A stretch of 64,000 nucleotides of DNA from Novosphingobium kaempferiae (GTDB lineage Bacteria > Pseudomonadota > Alphaproteobacteria > Sphingomonadales > Sphingomonadaceae): positions 1,302,001 to 1,366,000 of the forward strand of contig NZ_CP089301.1 of the NCBI RefSeq assembly GCF_021227995.1. The letters run 5' to 3'. This document shows, one piece after another, positions 54,755-63,069 of the stretch; the stretch's first letter is position 1, and each line of letters starts with the position of its first letter. Made by a program: the position numbers and the translations under genes. Below the pieces are notes generated by a model. The model had not been told where the DNA came from, ran no database searches, and saw nothing but the letters and a program-made list of their open reading frames with translations.

Positions 54755-55969
54755 ATGCTGCAACGCAACAGGGTTCCTCTCGTACAGGACGGCTCCGTGA
54801 ACGCACCTGATCCCGATCCCCAATCCGTACTCGTCCTGCAGGGCGGCGGCGCCCTCGGCGCCTATCAGGCCGGTGTCTACGAGGCGCTGGCCGAGCGCGA
54901 CATCGTCCCCGAATGGGTCGCGGGCATATCCATCGGCGCGATCAACGCCGCGCTGATCGCGGGCAACGCCCCGCAGGACCGCCTCCCCGCGCTCAAGCGC
55001 TTCTGGCATGGCATCTCGCGGGAGTTGCAGTACAAGCTGGACGAGCCCATCGGCTTCGCCCGCCGCGCCTTCAACGAGGCTTCGGCCCAATATGCCGCGA
55101 CGATGGGCCTGCCCGGCTTCTTCACCCCGCGCTGGCCGATGCCCTTGCCGGAGTGGCCGGACCACCTCTCGCGCCTCAGCTACTACGACACCACGCCGCT
55201 GCGCGGGACATTGCTGGAACTGGTGGACTTCGACCGCCTCAACCGCGCCGAAACCCGCTTCAGCGTCGGCGCGGTGAACATGCTCAACGGCAACTTCGCC
55301 TATTTCGACAACACCGAGCGCACGATCGGGCCTGAGCACATCATGGCCAGCGGCGCGCTGCCGCCGGGCTTCCCGCCGGTGGAGATCGACGGCGAATGGT
55401 ACTGGGACGGCGGTCTCGTCTCCAACACGCCGCTGCAATACGTGCTCGACAACCGCTCTCTCCAAGAGATGAACGTCTACCAGGTGGACCTGTTCTCCTC
55501 GCGCGGGATCGTGCCGACGTCGATGGCCGACATCGCCCAGCGCGAGAAGGACATCCGCTATTCCAGCCGCACCCGGCTCAACACCGATACCTCCAAGGCG
55601 CTCCAGAAACTGCGCGCCGCCGCCAAGCGCCTCGCCCGCAGGCTACCCGAGGAATTTCAGGACGATCCCGACCTGACCCGCCTGCTCGACTGCCGTCCGG
55701 CGGGCGCGGTGGCGGTGATGCACCTCATCAACCGCGCGCGCGGCTACGAGACGAACTCAAAGGACTACGAGTTCTCCCGGATGACGATCGACGAGCACTG
55801 GCGCTGCGGCCATTTCGACGCCGAGCACTCGCTGCGCCACCCGGACTGGGTGAACCGCGACGTCGATCCGGACGAGATCGTCACCTTCGACCTTTCCGGC
55901 GACCGCCCGAACGCGCGCCTGCGCCGCCCGCTCGCGTCAGATTCCGGCAACGTTTCGACTTCACCCTGA
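54755..55969 (+). CDS. Patatin-like phospholipase (DUF3734 type)
   Basis: 404 aa from the ATG at 54755; a GTG at 54797 is an alternative 14 codons in. Oxyanion [11 protein letters not shown] near residue 31, nucleophile Ser in GISIGAIN, and the catalytic DGG in [10 protein letters not shown] give a Ser-Asp dyad hydrolase. The C-terminal domain carries the DUF3734 region ([32 protein letters not shown]). Such proteins often sit beside 3-hydroxybutyrate dehydrogenase genes, as here (68 bp gap), and some are thought to act on polyhydroxybutyrate-related lipids. Substrate not shown. Confidence 0.92.
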   Translation: MLQRNRVPLVQDGSVNAPDPDPQSVLVLQGGGALGAYQAGVYEALAERDIVPEWVAGISIGAINAALIAGNAPQDRLPALKRFWHGISRELQYKLDEPIGFARRAFNEASAQYAATMGLPGFFTPRWPMPLPEWPDHLSRLSYYDTTPLRGTLLELVDFDRLNRAETRFSVGAVNMLNGNFAYFDNTERTIGPEHIMASGALPPGFPPVEIDGEWYWDGGLVSNTPLQYVLDNRSLQEMNVYQVDLFSSRGIVPTSMADIAQREKDIRYSSRTRLNTDTSKALQKLRAAAKRLARRLPEEFQDDPDLTRLLDCRPAGAVAVMHLINRARGYETNSKDYEFSRMTIDEHWRCGHFDAEHSLRHPDWVNRDVDPDEIVTFDLSGDRPNARLRRPLASDSGNVSTSP

Positions 55970-56036
55970 CCGTCATTCCCGCGCAGATGCGGATGATGGA
56001 GGGGACCATTCCCGGTTTTCCATTCGGAGAAGCAGC

Positions 56037-56816
56037 ATGAAGCTCAAGGACAAGGTCTGCATCGTCACCGGCGCCGCCAGCGGCATCGGCAAGGCCATCG
56101 CCGACATCTACGCAGGCGAAGGCGGCAAGATCGTCATCGCCGACCTCAACCTCGACGCCGCGCAGAAGGCCGCGGACGACATCGTGGCCAGCGGCGGCAC
56201 CGCCATGGCCGTCGCCATGGACGTCACCAGCGAGGAGCAGGTGAACGCGGGCGTCGCCAAGGTGGTGGAGGCATGGGGCACGGTGGACGTGCTCGTCTCC
56301 AACGCGGGCATCCAGATCGTCAACCCGGTCGAGAACTACGCCTTCTCCGACTGGAAGAAGATGCTCGCGATCCACCTCGACGGCGCGTTCCTCACCTCCA
56401 AGGCGGTGCTGCCGCACATGTATGCGCAAGGGTCGGGCTCGGTGATCTTCATGGGCTCGGTCCACTCCAAGGAGGCGAGCCCGCTCAAGAGCGCCTACGT
56501 CACCGCCAAGCACGGCCTGCTCGGCCTCAGCCGCGTGATCGCCAAGGAAGGCGGCAAGAAGGGCGTGCGCACCAACGTGATCTGCCCCGGCTTCGTGCGC
56601 ACCCCGCTGGTGGACAAGCAGATCCCGGAGCAGGCCAAGGAACTCGGCATTTCCGAGGACGAGGTGATTTCGCGCGTCATGCTGGGCCAGACGGTGGACA
56701 GCGAATTCACCACCGTCGCCGACATCGCCGAAGTCGCGCTGTTCTTCGCCAGCTTCCCGACTAACGCGCTGACCGGCCAGTCGCTGGTGGCCAGCCACGG
56801 CTGGTTCATGGAGTGA
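56037..56816 (+). CDS. 3-Hydroxybutyrate dehydrogenase (SDR)
   Basis: 259 aa. It oxidises 3-hydroxybutyrate to acetoacetate with NAD. Coenzyme motif [13 protein letters not shown] near residue 12, NAG in VLVSNAGIQ, and the catalytic Ser-Tyr-Lys in [21 protein letters not shown]. The Shine-Dalgarno GGAGAAG precedes the ATG. It lies 68 bp downstream of the patatin gene and probably belongs to the same transcript. A terminator hairpin and a repeat follow. Confidence 0.94.
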   Translation: MKLKDKVCIVTGAASGIGKAIADIYAGEGGKIVIADLNLDAAQKAADDIVASGGTAMAVAMDVTSEEQVNAGVAKVVEAWGTVDVLVSNAGIQIVNPVENYAFSDWKKMLAIHLDGAFLTSKAVLPHMYAQGSGSVIFMGSVHSKEASPLKSAYVTAKHGLLGLSRVIAKEGGKKGVRTNVICPGFVRTPLVDKQIPEQAKELGISEDEVISRVMLGQTVDSEFTTVADIAEVALFFASFPTNALTGQSLVASHGWFME

Positions 56817-56820
56817 GCCC

Positions 56821-56853
56821 AATTCCTCCCCGAGACAAGCTCGGGGAGGAATT
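56821..56853 (+). terminator. Hairpin after 3-hydroxybutyrate dehydrogenase
   Basis: AATTCCTCCCCGAG-ACAAG-CTCGGGGAGGAATT, a perfect 14-bp stem just after the stop, followed by TGC rather than a long T-run. It works as a stable 3' end on either strand. Confidence 0.75.
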
Positions 56854-56864
56854 TGCACCTCATT

Positions 56865-56948
56865 CGTCATTGCGAGGCGGCGAAGCCGTCGAAGCAATCC
56901 AGCGGCGCCGGACCAGTTGCGGATTGCTTCGCTCCGCTCGCAATGACG
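56865..56948. repeat. REP-like palindrome, type A, copy 7 (variant)
   Basis: CGTCATTGCGAGGCGGCGAA... with right arm GCTCCGCTCGCAATGACG. The arms are more diverged, with an insertion, but the ends CGTCATTGCGAG and CTCGCAATGACG are kept. It lies between the 3-hydroxybutyrate dehydrogenase gene and the asd stop. Confidence 0.85.
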
Positions 56949-56955
56949 GACGGGC

Positions 56956-57987
<1,032 letters not shown>

Positions 57988-58043
57988 CTATGCGTCTCCT
58001 ACTTCATTAGTGGAGCAGCGCGAGGGTCTTCGTGTCTTCATCT

Positions 58044-58073
58044 GGAGAACCCCGCGTGCCGTTTGCTGCGGGG
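58044..58073 (-). terminator. Attenuator terminator hairpin upstream of asd
   Basis: On the minus strand CCCCGC (58073-58068), a 12-nt loop and GCGGGG (58055-58050), extendable by an A-T pair, then TTCTCC. Weak T-run, consistent with a conditional terminator. Its left arm can instead pair with the leader (see the attenuator entry). Confidence 0.7.
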
Positions 58074-58093
58074 TGGGTGTCGTTAGGTGCAGT

Positions 58094-58171
58094 TCAGTAC
58101 ATGCACGCCGACGCCCACCGCGCGGTCACGGTCGGTTTCGGGGTGGTAATAATGATCGGCATCACGAACAT
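58094..58171 (-). CDS. 25-aa leader peptide of asd
   Basis: ATG at 58171, stop TGA at 58096-58094, 26 codons. It starts MFVMPIIITTPKPT, with three consecutive Ile codons (ATC ATT ATT) and two Thr codons (ACC ACC), then further Thr at 14 and 16, and ends CMY. Ile and Thr are end products of the asd pathway. The gene begins about 35 nt after a CATAAT -10-like element at 58213-58218. No strong Shine-Dalgarno is visible. The peptide has no other recognisable function. Confidence 0.6.
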   Translation of the reverse strand: MFVMPIIITTPKPTVTARWASACMY

Positions 58172-58212
58172 GGACGCGCCACTAGCGGCAAGCGCAGGCG
58201 GTGTAAACGGGA

Positions 58213-58218
58213 ATTATG
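58213..58218 (-). promoter_or_regulatory. Possible -10 element of the asd leader
   Basis: CATAAT on the minus strand, just after the gltX stop. The upstream -35 region is weak. It would place the start near 58206, giving a 35-nt leader before the 25-aa peptide. Confidence 0.35.
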
Positions 58219-58233
58219 TTGCGCGCCGAAGCA

Positions 58234-59565
58234 TCAGGTCCGGGACGACAACCGCTCCAGCGCAGCATCGCGGCCGATCAGCGGCAGCAGCGCCGCCATG
58301 TCTGGACCATGCTCCATCCCAGTAAGCGCCTGACGAAGCGGCAGAAACAGCGCCTTGCCCTTGCGCCCGGTGGCATCCTTCAACGCCCCGGTCAGCGCCT
58401 TCCAGATCCCCGCGTCCCAGGCCAGCGAACCCAGCATTTCCGCGGCCTGCGCGCAGTAGGCGCGGTCCTCTTCCGACAGTTCCGGCGCCGCCACCGGCCC
58501 GGTCACGACGGCCCACCAGTCCGCCGCCTCGGCCATGCGCGAAAGGTTCGGGCGAACCGCCTCCCACGCCGCCGCATCCATACCCTCAGGCAGTCGCGAA
58601 GCCACTGAATCGAAAGGTAAAGCATGGACGATCGCGGCGTTCACACGCTCCAGTTCCGCCTCGTCGAACCGCGCCGGAGCACGGCCGAACCGCGACAGGT
58701 CGAAGGCCGCCGCCAGTTCCTCCAGACCCAGCGAAGGATCGACCGGATCGCTCGTCCCCAGCCGCCCGAGCAGCGCCACCAGCGCCTGCGGCTCGATGCC
58801 CGAATCGCGGAAATGCGCGGCCCCGAGCGAACCCAGCCGCTTCGACAGCTTGCCCTCGGTCCCCACCAGGAGCGCTTCGTGCGCGAACTGCGGCACCGGC
58901 GCGCCGAGCGCGGTGAACATCTGCACTTGCGCCGCCGTGTTGGAGACGTGGTCCTCGCCCCGCAGGATGCTGGTGACACCCATCGCCACGTCGTCGATCA
59001 CCGAGGGCAACATGTAGAGCCACGATCCGTCGGCGCGGCGAACGACCGGGTCGCTCATCTGCGAAGCCTCGAATTTCTGGGCCCCTCGCACCCCGTCCTC
59101 CCACGCAATCGGCTCGTCATGGTCGAGCAGGAAGCGCCAGTGCGGCAGGTCTCCGGCAGCGATCTTCGCGGCCTTCTCCTCTGTCGAGAGCTTCAGCGCC
59201 GCGCGGTCGTAGATCGGCGGAAGTCCACGCCCCAGCAGCACCTTTCGGCGCAGATCCAGTTCCTGCGGCGTCTCCCAGCACGGATAGACGCGCCCCGCCG
59301 CCTCAAGCTGCGCGAACGCCTCCTCGTAGATCGCGAAGCGCGCGGACTGGCGCTCCTCGCCCTCGGGATGGAGGCCCAGCCACGCCAGATCGGCGCGGAT
59401 CGCCTCGACATACTCCTCCTTCGAGCGCGCCGCGTCGGTATCGTCGATGCGCAGCAGGAAGCGCCCGCCGGACTGTTTCGCCAACAGGAAGTTGTGCAGC
59501 GCCGTGCGGATATTGCCAACGTGGAGGTGCCCGGTGGGCGAGGGTGCGAAGCGGGTGACGGTCAT
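58234..59565 (-). CDS. gltX: Glutamate--tRNA ligase
   Basis: 443 aa. Class I catalytic signature FAPSPTGHLHVGNIRTAL (HIGH equivalent), the tRNA-Glu recognition region and the KMSKS equivalent KLSKRLGSLGA are present. It is shorter than canonical GltX (about 470-490). Alphaproteobacteria usually carry two GltX forms, and this one may be the second, possibly with GlnRS-like specificity, but the anticodon-binding residues do not allow a firm choice. The start is close to the benE stop region. The asd leader starts right after its stop. Confidence 0.95.
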   Translation of the reverse strand: MTVTRFAPSPTGHLHVGNIRTALHNFLLAKQSGGRFLLRIDDTDAARSKEEYVEAIRADLAWLGLHPEGEERQSARFAIYEEAFAQLEAAGRVYPCWETPQELDLRRKVLLGRGLPPIYDRAALKLSTEEKAAKIAAGDLPHWRFLLDHDEPIAWEDGVRGAQKFEASQMSDPVVRRADGSWLYMLPSVIDDVAMGVTSILRGEDHVSNTAAQVQMFTALGAPVPQFAHEALLVGTEGKLSKRLGSLGAAHFRDSGIEPQALVALLGRLGTSDPVDPSLGLEELAAAFDLSRFGRAPARFDEAELERVNAAIVHALPFDSVASRLPEGMDAAAWEAVRPNLSRMAEAADWWAVVTGPVAAPELSEEDRAYCAQAAEMLGSLAWDAGIWKALTGALKDATGRKGKALFLPLRQALTGMEHGPDMAALLPLIGRDAALERLSSRT

Positions 59566-59598
59566 GGCGCCCGCGATTACGAGGCGCAGGCGGGCAGG

Positions 59599-60780
59599 TC
59601 AATTTTGCCCGTAATGTCTGGGCGCAAAAGCCCACTTCGCCGCCAGCGCCGCAAACCCCGCCAGCAGGCCCCAGAACGCCGATCCCACGCCCATCAGCGA
59701 GACGCCCGAGGCCGTCGCGGCGAACGTCAGGATCGCGGCGTCGCGCTCGGTCTTCTCGACCAGCATCTGCTCGACCGCACCGGTCAGCGGGGCGATGAGG
59801 GCGATGCCCGTCAAAGCGGCGATGGCGGTGGCAGGCATGGCGAGGAAGAACAGCACCAGCGGGGTCGAGAACAGCGCCAGCACAAGGTAGAATCCCGCAT
59901 AGATCACGCCCACGATCCAGCGCCCCTCTGCCTCGGGGTGCGCATCGGAGCCGGTGCAGATCGCCGCCGTGATCGCGGCAAGGTTGACGCCATGCGCCCC
60001 GAACGGCGCAAGCAGCAGGCTCGCGAGACCGGTCCCCAGCAGTAATTGGCGGGGCGGGGGCGCATAGCCCGCGGAGCGCAGCACGACGAGGCCGGGCAGG
60101 TTCTGCGACACCAGCGTCACCAGGAACAGCGGCAGCCCTACGCTCATCACCGCGCGCCAGTCGAACACCGGCACGACCGGCTCCAAAGCGCCCAGCAGCG
60201 GCCCGCCGTCAAGGCCCCGAAGGTCGCCGCGCAGCAGCAGCACGGCGATACCCGCGCACAGCACGAGCAGCAGCGCATAGAGCGGCAGCCGCTGGCGGGC
60301 GATGACGAAGACCACGAGCAGCACGCAGACCAGCAGCGCATCGCTTTCCAGCGTGCGGAACAGTTGCAGACAGAACGGCAGCAGCACGCCCGCCAGCATG
60401 GCCGAGGCGACAGAAGCCGGAATCCGCTCCGCCAGCCGCCCAAGCGCCGGGACCACCGCGAGCACGCACATCATCGCCGCGGCTGCCAGGAACGCTCCGA
60501 TGGCGACGGGCCACTGCACTGTCCCGGCACTCGCCACCAGCAGCGCCGCTCCCGGCGTCGACCACGCCAGCACCACCGGCACCCGCGTGCGCAGCGACAG
60601 CAGCCCACCGCAGACCGCAATGCCGAGGCATAGCGCTGTAACCGACGAACCAACCTGTGTCGTGCTCGCGCCCAGCCCCTGCATCGCCCGGACGACCAGC
60701 GGAACGATGCCTCCGAACCCCACGACGGCGGCGATGAAGGCGGAAGTCCAGGCGGCGAGCGGCGGCATTCGTAAGATCAT
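59599..60780 (-). CDS. benE: BenE-family benzoate/H+ symporter
   Basis: 393 aa, about twelve hydrophobic segments. BenE hallmarks: a start with MILRMPPLAAWTSAFIAAVVGFGG, a repeated GGLLSLRTRVPVVLAWSTPGAALLV stretch, LTGIALIAPLTG and the C-terminal SGVSLMGVGSAFWGLLAGF. The usual role is import of benzoate or related aromatic acids. No ben/cat catabolic genes are in the window, so the actual substrate is unproven. The start at 60780 is chosen over an upstream one because the extension lacks family character. It is divergent from the siderophore-type receptor. Confidence 0.9.
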   Translation of the reverse strand: MILRMPPLAAWTSAFIAAVVGFGGIVPLVVRAMQGLGASTTQVGSSVTALCLGIAVCGGLLSLRTRVPVVLAWSTPGAALLVASAGTVQWPVAIGAFLAAAAMMCVLAVVPALGRLAERIPASVASAMLAGVLLPFCLQLFRTLESDALLVCVLLVVFVIARQRLPLYALLLVLCAGIAVLLLRGDLRGLDGGPLLGALEPVVPVFDWRAVMSVGLPLFLVTLVSQNLPGLVVLRSAGYAPPPRQLLLGTGLASLLLAPFGAHGVNLAAITAAICTGSDAHPEAEGRWIVGVIYAGFYLVLALFSTPLVLFFLAMPATAIAALTGIALIAPLTGAVEQMLVEKTERDAAILTFAATASGVSLMGVGSAFWGLLAGFAALAAKWAFAPRHYGQN

Positions 60781-60830
60781 CGCGGCGCTATGGGCGGGTT
60801 CGGCGCGGATGGAAAGCGCGGGCTCACAAT

Positions 60831-60849
60831 AATGCGATTGACTCGCATT
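60831..60849 (+). promoter_or_regulatory. Candidate Fur box upstream of the siderophore-type receptor
   Basis: AATGCGATTGACTCGCATT, two 7-bp arms (AATGCGA, TCGCATT) around TTGAC. A 19-bp palindrome of this layout is typical of Fur sites in alphaproteobacteria. It lies 56-75 bp before the receptor ATG, in the gap shared with benE. Confidence 0.5.
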
Positions 60850-60905
60850 TGCATGAAATCTAGGTGCTCGGCAAAAGTTCAGCAACAATGATGATGAGGG
60901 TTCAT

Positions 60906-63059
60906 ATGCGCCTGCCCGTCCGGCACGCCCTGCTCGCCACCACTCTCCTGATCGCGCCCAGCCTGTGCGGCGCGGCCCATGCCGAGGAGGCCGAGGCGGC
61001 GCCTGATCCGGCGGGCACCATCATCGTCACCGCCGGGCTGGAGCAGTCCAGTTCCGCCACGGCCCTCGCCTTGCCGGTCAAGGACACGCCGCAGTCGGTG
61101 ACGATCATCGACCGCAAGCGGATCGAGGATTTCGCCATCACCAACGTCAACGACCTGCTGGAACAGGCCGTGGGCATCAACGTCGAGCGGGTCGAGACGG
61201 ACCGCACCTACTTCTCCTCGCGCGGGTTCGACGTCTCGAACTTCCAGGTCGACGGCATCGGCCTGCCGCTCGCCTGGGGCATCCAGTTCGGCGACCTCGA
61301 CACCGCGCTGTTCGAGAACGTGGAGATCGTGCGCGGCGCCAACGCGATCATGACCGGCATCGGCAACCCCTCCGCCACCGTGAACTACGTGCGCAAGCGC
61401 CCGACCGACGAATTCAAGATCACCGGCTCCGCACAGGTCGGCAGCCGAGACTACTGGCGCGTCGAGGGCGACGCCAACGTGCCGCTGACCGACACGCTTT
61501 CGGTCCGCGCGATCTACGCGCACGAGGATCGCGACGGCCACCTCGCCTACAACCACGTCAATCGCGACGTCTATGGCGCCATCCTGCGCTGGCAGGCGAC
61601 GCCCAGCCTGCGCGCCACCGTGGGTTATACCCGGCAGGAGAACGACGCGGACGGCGTGCTGTGGGGCGCGATCCCGCTGGTCTACACCGACGGCACCCGC
61701 ATCCCGCTGTCACGCTCGGCCACGACCTCGGCCGACTGGACCTACTGGAACACGCGGGACCAGAGCCTGTTCGGCGAACTCGTCTACGATTTCGGCGGAG
61801 GCTGGTCGGCAACCGGCATCGCCACCTACCGCCGCTTCCAGGAGCATTCCAAGCTGCTCTACGCCTACGGCTACCCCGACCGGGAGACCGGCGAGGGCGT
61901 CTACGGCATGAGCGGCATCTACCCCTCGGACTACAAGCAATACCTCGGCGACGTGTACCTCTCCGGCCCGTTCCAGTTGCTGGGCCGCGAGCACAAGCTG
62001 GCGCTCGGCGTCTCGGTCTCGAAGTCCGACGCCAAGGAGATCGAGGACTTCTCGACCGACACGATCGTCTATCCCGGCCCGTCCGAATGGGGCGAGACCG
62101 GGATTCCCGAGCCCAGCTACCCCGGCGGCTATGTCGCGGCGGACTATTCCGACCGCCTGACCCGCGTCTACGGCGCGGCGCACCTCAACCTGACCGACCA
62201 GCTCAAGGCCGTCGTCGGCGCGAGCGCGATGTGGATCAAGTCGACCGGCGAATCCTACGGCACCAGCCAGGCGCGCAAGGACAGCAAGGTCAGCCCCTAC
62301 GTCGGCGCGATCTACGATCTGACGCCGAACCTCTCGTTCTACGCCAGCTACACCGACATCTATAACCCGCAGTCCGAGATCGGCATCGACAACCGCCGCC
62401 TCGACCCCGCCAAGGGCACCAGCCTGGAAGCGGGCATCAAGAGCACCTGGTTCGGTGGCAGGCTCTATGCCACCGCCGCAGTCTTCAAGGCCAAGCAGAA
62501 GGGCCTCGCCGAATATGCCGGCAACTTCGACGAAAACGGCTGCGCGCCCGGCCAGACGAGCGACTGCACCGGCAAGGCCTTCGACAGCTACTATGACCCC
62601 ACCGACACGACATCCAAGGGCTTCGAGGTGGAACTGGCGGGCAATGTCACCGAGAACTGGCGCCTCAGCGGAGGGTTCACCCTCCTCAATGTCGAGAACG
62701 CCGACGGCGAGGATACCCGCACCTGGATCCCCACCCGCTCGCTCAAGCTGTCCTCGACCTACACGGTGCCCGAGTTCAACGACCTCAAGCTGGGCGCGCA
62801 GCTGCGCTGGCAGAACGCCACGACCGCGATCGTCAGCGACCTCGCCACTTACGGCGGCGTCGAGGGCGACGTGACGCTGCGCCAGAAGGACTACGCGATC
62901 CTCGACCTCATGGCAGGCGTGCGCATCGTCGACCACCTGCGCGCCAGCCTGAACCTGCGCAACGTGACCGGCACCAAGTACCTCAACAGCCTCAAGTGGG
63001 GCCAGGCGTTCTACGGCGCCCCGCGCAGCGCGGTGGTGTCGCTGAACTTCGAGTATTGA
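60906..63059 (+). CDS. TonB-dependent siderophore receptor
   Basis: 717 aa. The start at 60906 (MRLPVRHALL) follows GAGGGTTCAT, a good Shine-Dalgarno; upstream ATGs in the frame (60864, 60888-60894) add non-signal residues. A signal peptide (LLATTLLIAPSLCGAAHA) is followed by the TonB box region GTIIVTAGLEQ. The plug has DTPQSVTIIDRKRIEDFAI, YFSSRGFDVSNFQVDGIGLP and VRGANAIMTGIGNPSATVNYVRKRP, a pattern of ferric-siderophore receptors (FhuE/FpvA type). The barrel ends in VVSLNFEY. A Fur-like palindrome upstream supports iron control. The stop is 10 bp from the convergent nadE gene. Confidence 0.95.
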   Translation: MRLPVRHALLATTLLIAPSLCGAAHAEEAEAAPDPAGTIIVTAGLEQSSSATALALPVKDTPQSVTIIDRKRIEDFAITNVNDLLEQAVGINVERVETDRTYFSSRGFDVSNFQVDGIGLPLAWGIQFGDLDTALFENVEIVRGANAIMTGIGNPSATVNYVRKRPTDEFKITGSAQVGSRDYWRVEGDANVPLTDTLSVRAIYAHEDRDGHLAYNHVNRDVYGAILRWQATPSLRATVGYTRQENDADGVLWGAIPLVYTDGTRIPLSRSATTSADWTYWNTRDQSLFGELVYDFGGGWSATGIATYRRFQEHSKLLYAYGYPDRETGEGVYGMSGIYPSDYKQYLGDVYLSGPFQLLGREHKLALGVSVSKSDAKEIEDFSTDTIVYPGPSEWGETGIPEPSYPGGYVAADYSDRLTRVYGAAHLNLTDQLKAVVGASAMWIKSTGESYGTSQARKDSKVSPYVGAIYDLTPNLSFYASYTDIYNPQSEIGIDNRRLDPAKGTSLEAGIKSTWFGGRLYATAAVFKAKQKGLAEYAGNFDENGCAPGQTSDCTGKAFDSYYDPTDTTSKGFEVELAGNVTENWRLSGGFTLLNVENADGEDTRTWIPTRSLKLSSTYTVPEFNDLKLGAQLRWQNATTAIVSDLATYGGVEGDVTLRQKDYAILDLMAGVRIVDHLRASLNLRNVTGTKYLNSLKWGQAFYGAPRSAVVSLNFEY

Positions 63060-63069
63060 GTGATGCCGC

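Larger units (their letters stand above)
58044..58171 (-). promoter_or_regulatory. Transcription attenuator for asd
   Basis: Three segments on the minus strand can pair in alternative ways. Segment 1 (58135-58124, CCGACCGTGACC) pairs with segment 2 (58119-58108, GGTGGGCGTCGG). Segment 2, taken as GCGCGGTGGGCGTC (58123-58110), pairs with segment 3 GACACCCACCCCGC (58081-58068) at 12 of 14 positions. Segment 3 in turn holds the 5' arm of the terminator. A ribosome stalled on the Ile-Ile-Ile-Thr-Thr codons would cover segment 1 and let 2:3 form, preventing termination. A ribosome finishing the peptide would cover segment 2 and let the terminator form. The order and exclusivity fit classical attenuation. 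Confidence 0.7.

Noticed and set aside
58032-58325. 97-aa plus-strand open frame over the asd leader
   Set aside because: It reads through the attenuator and the gltX 3' end on the other strand; no motif, and the leader structures explain the sequence better.
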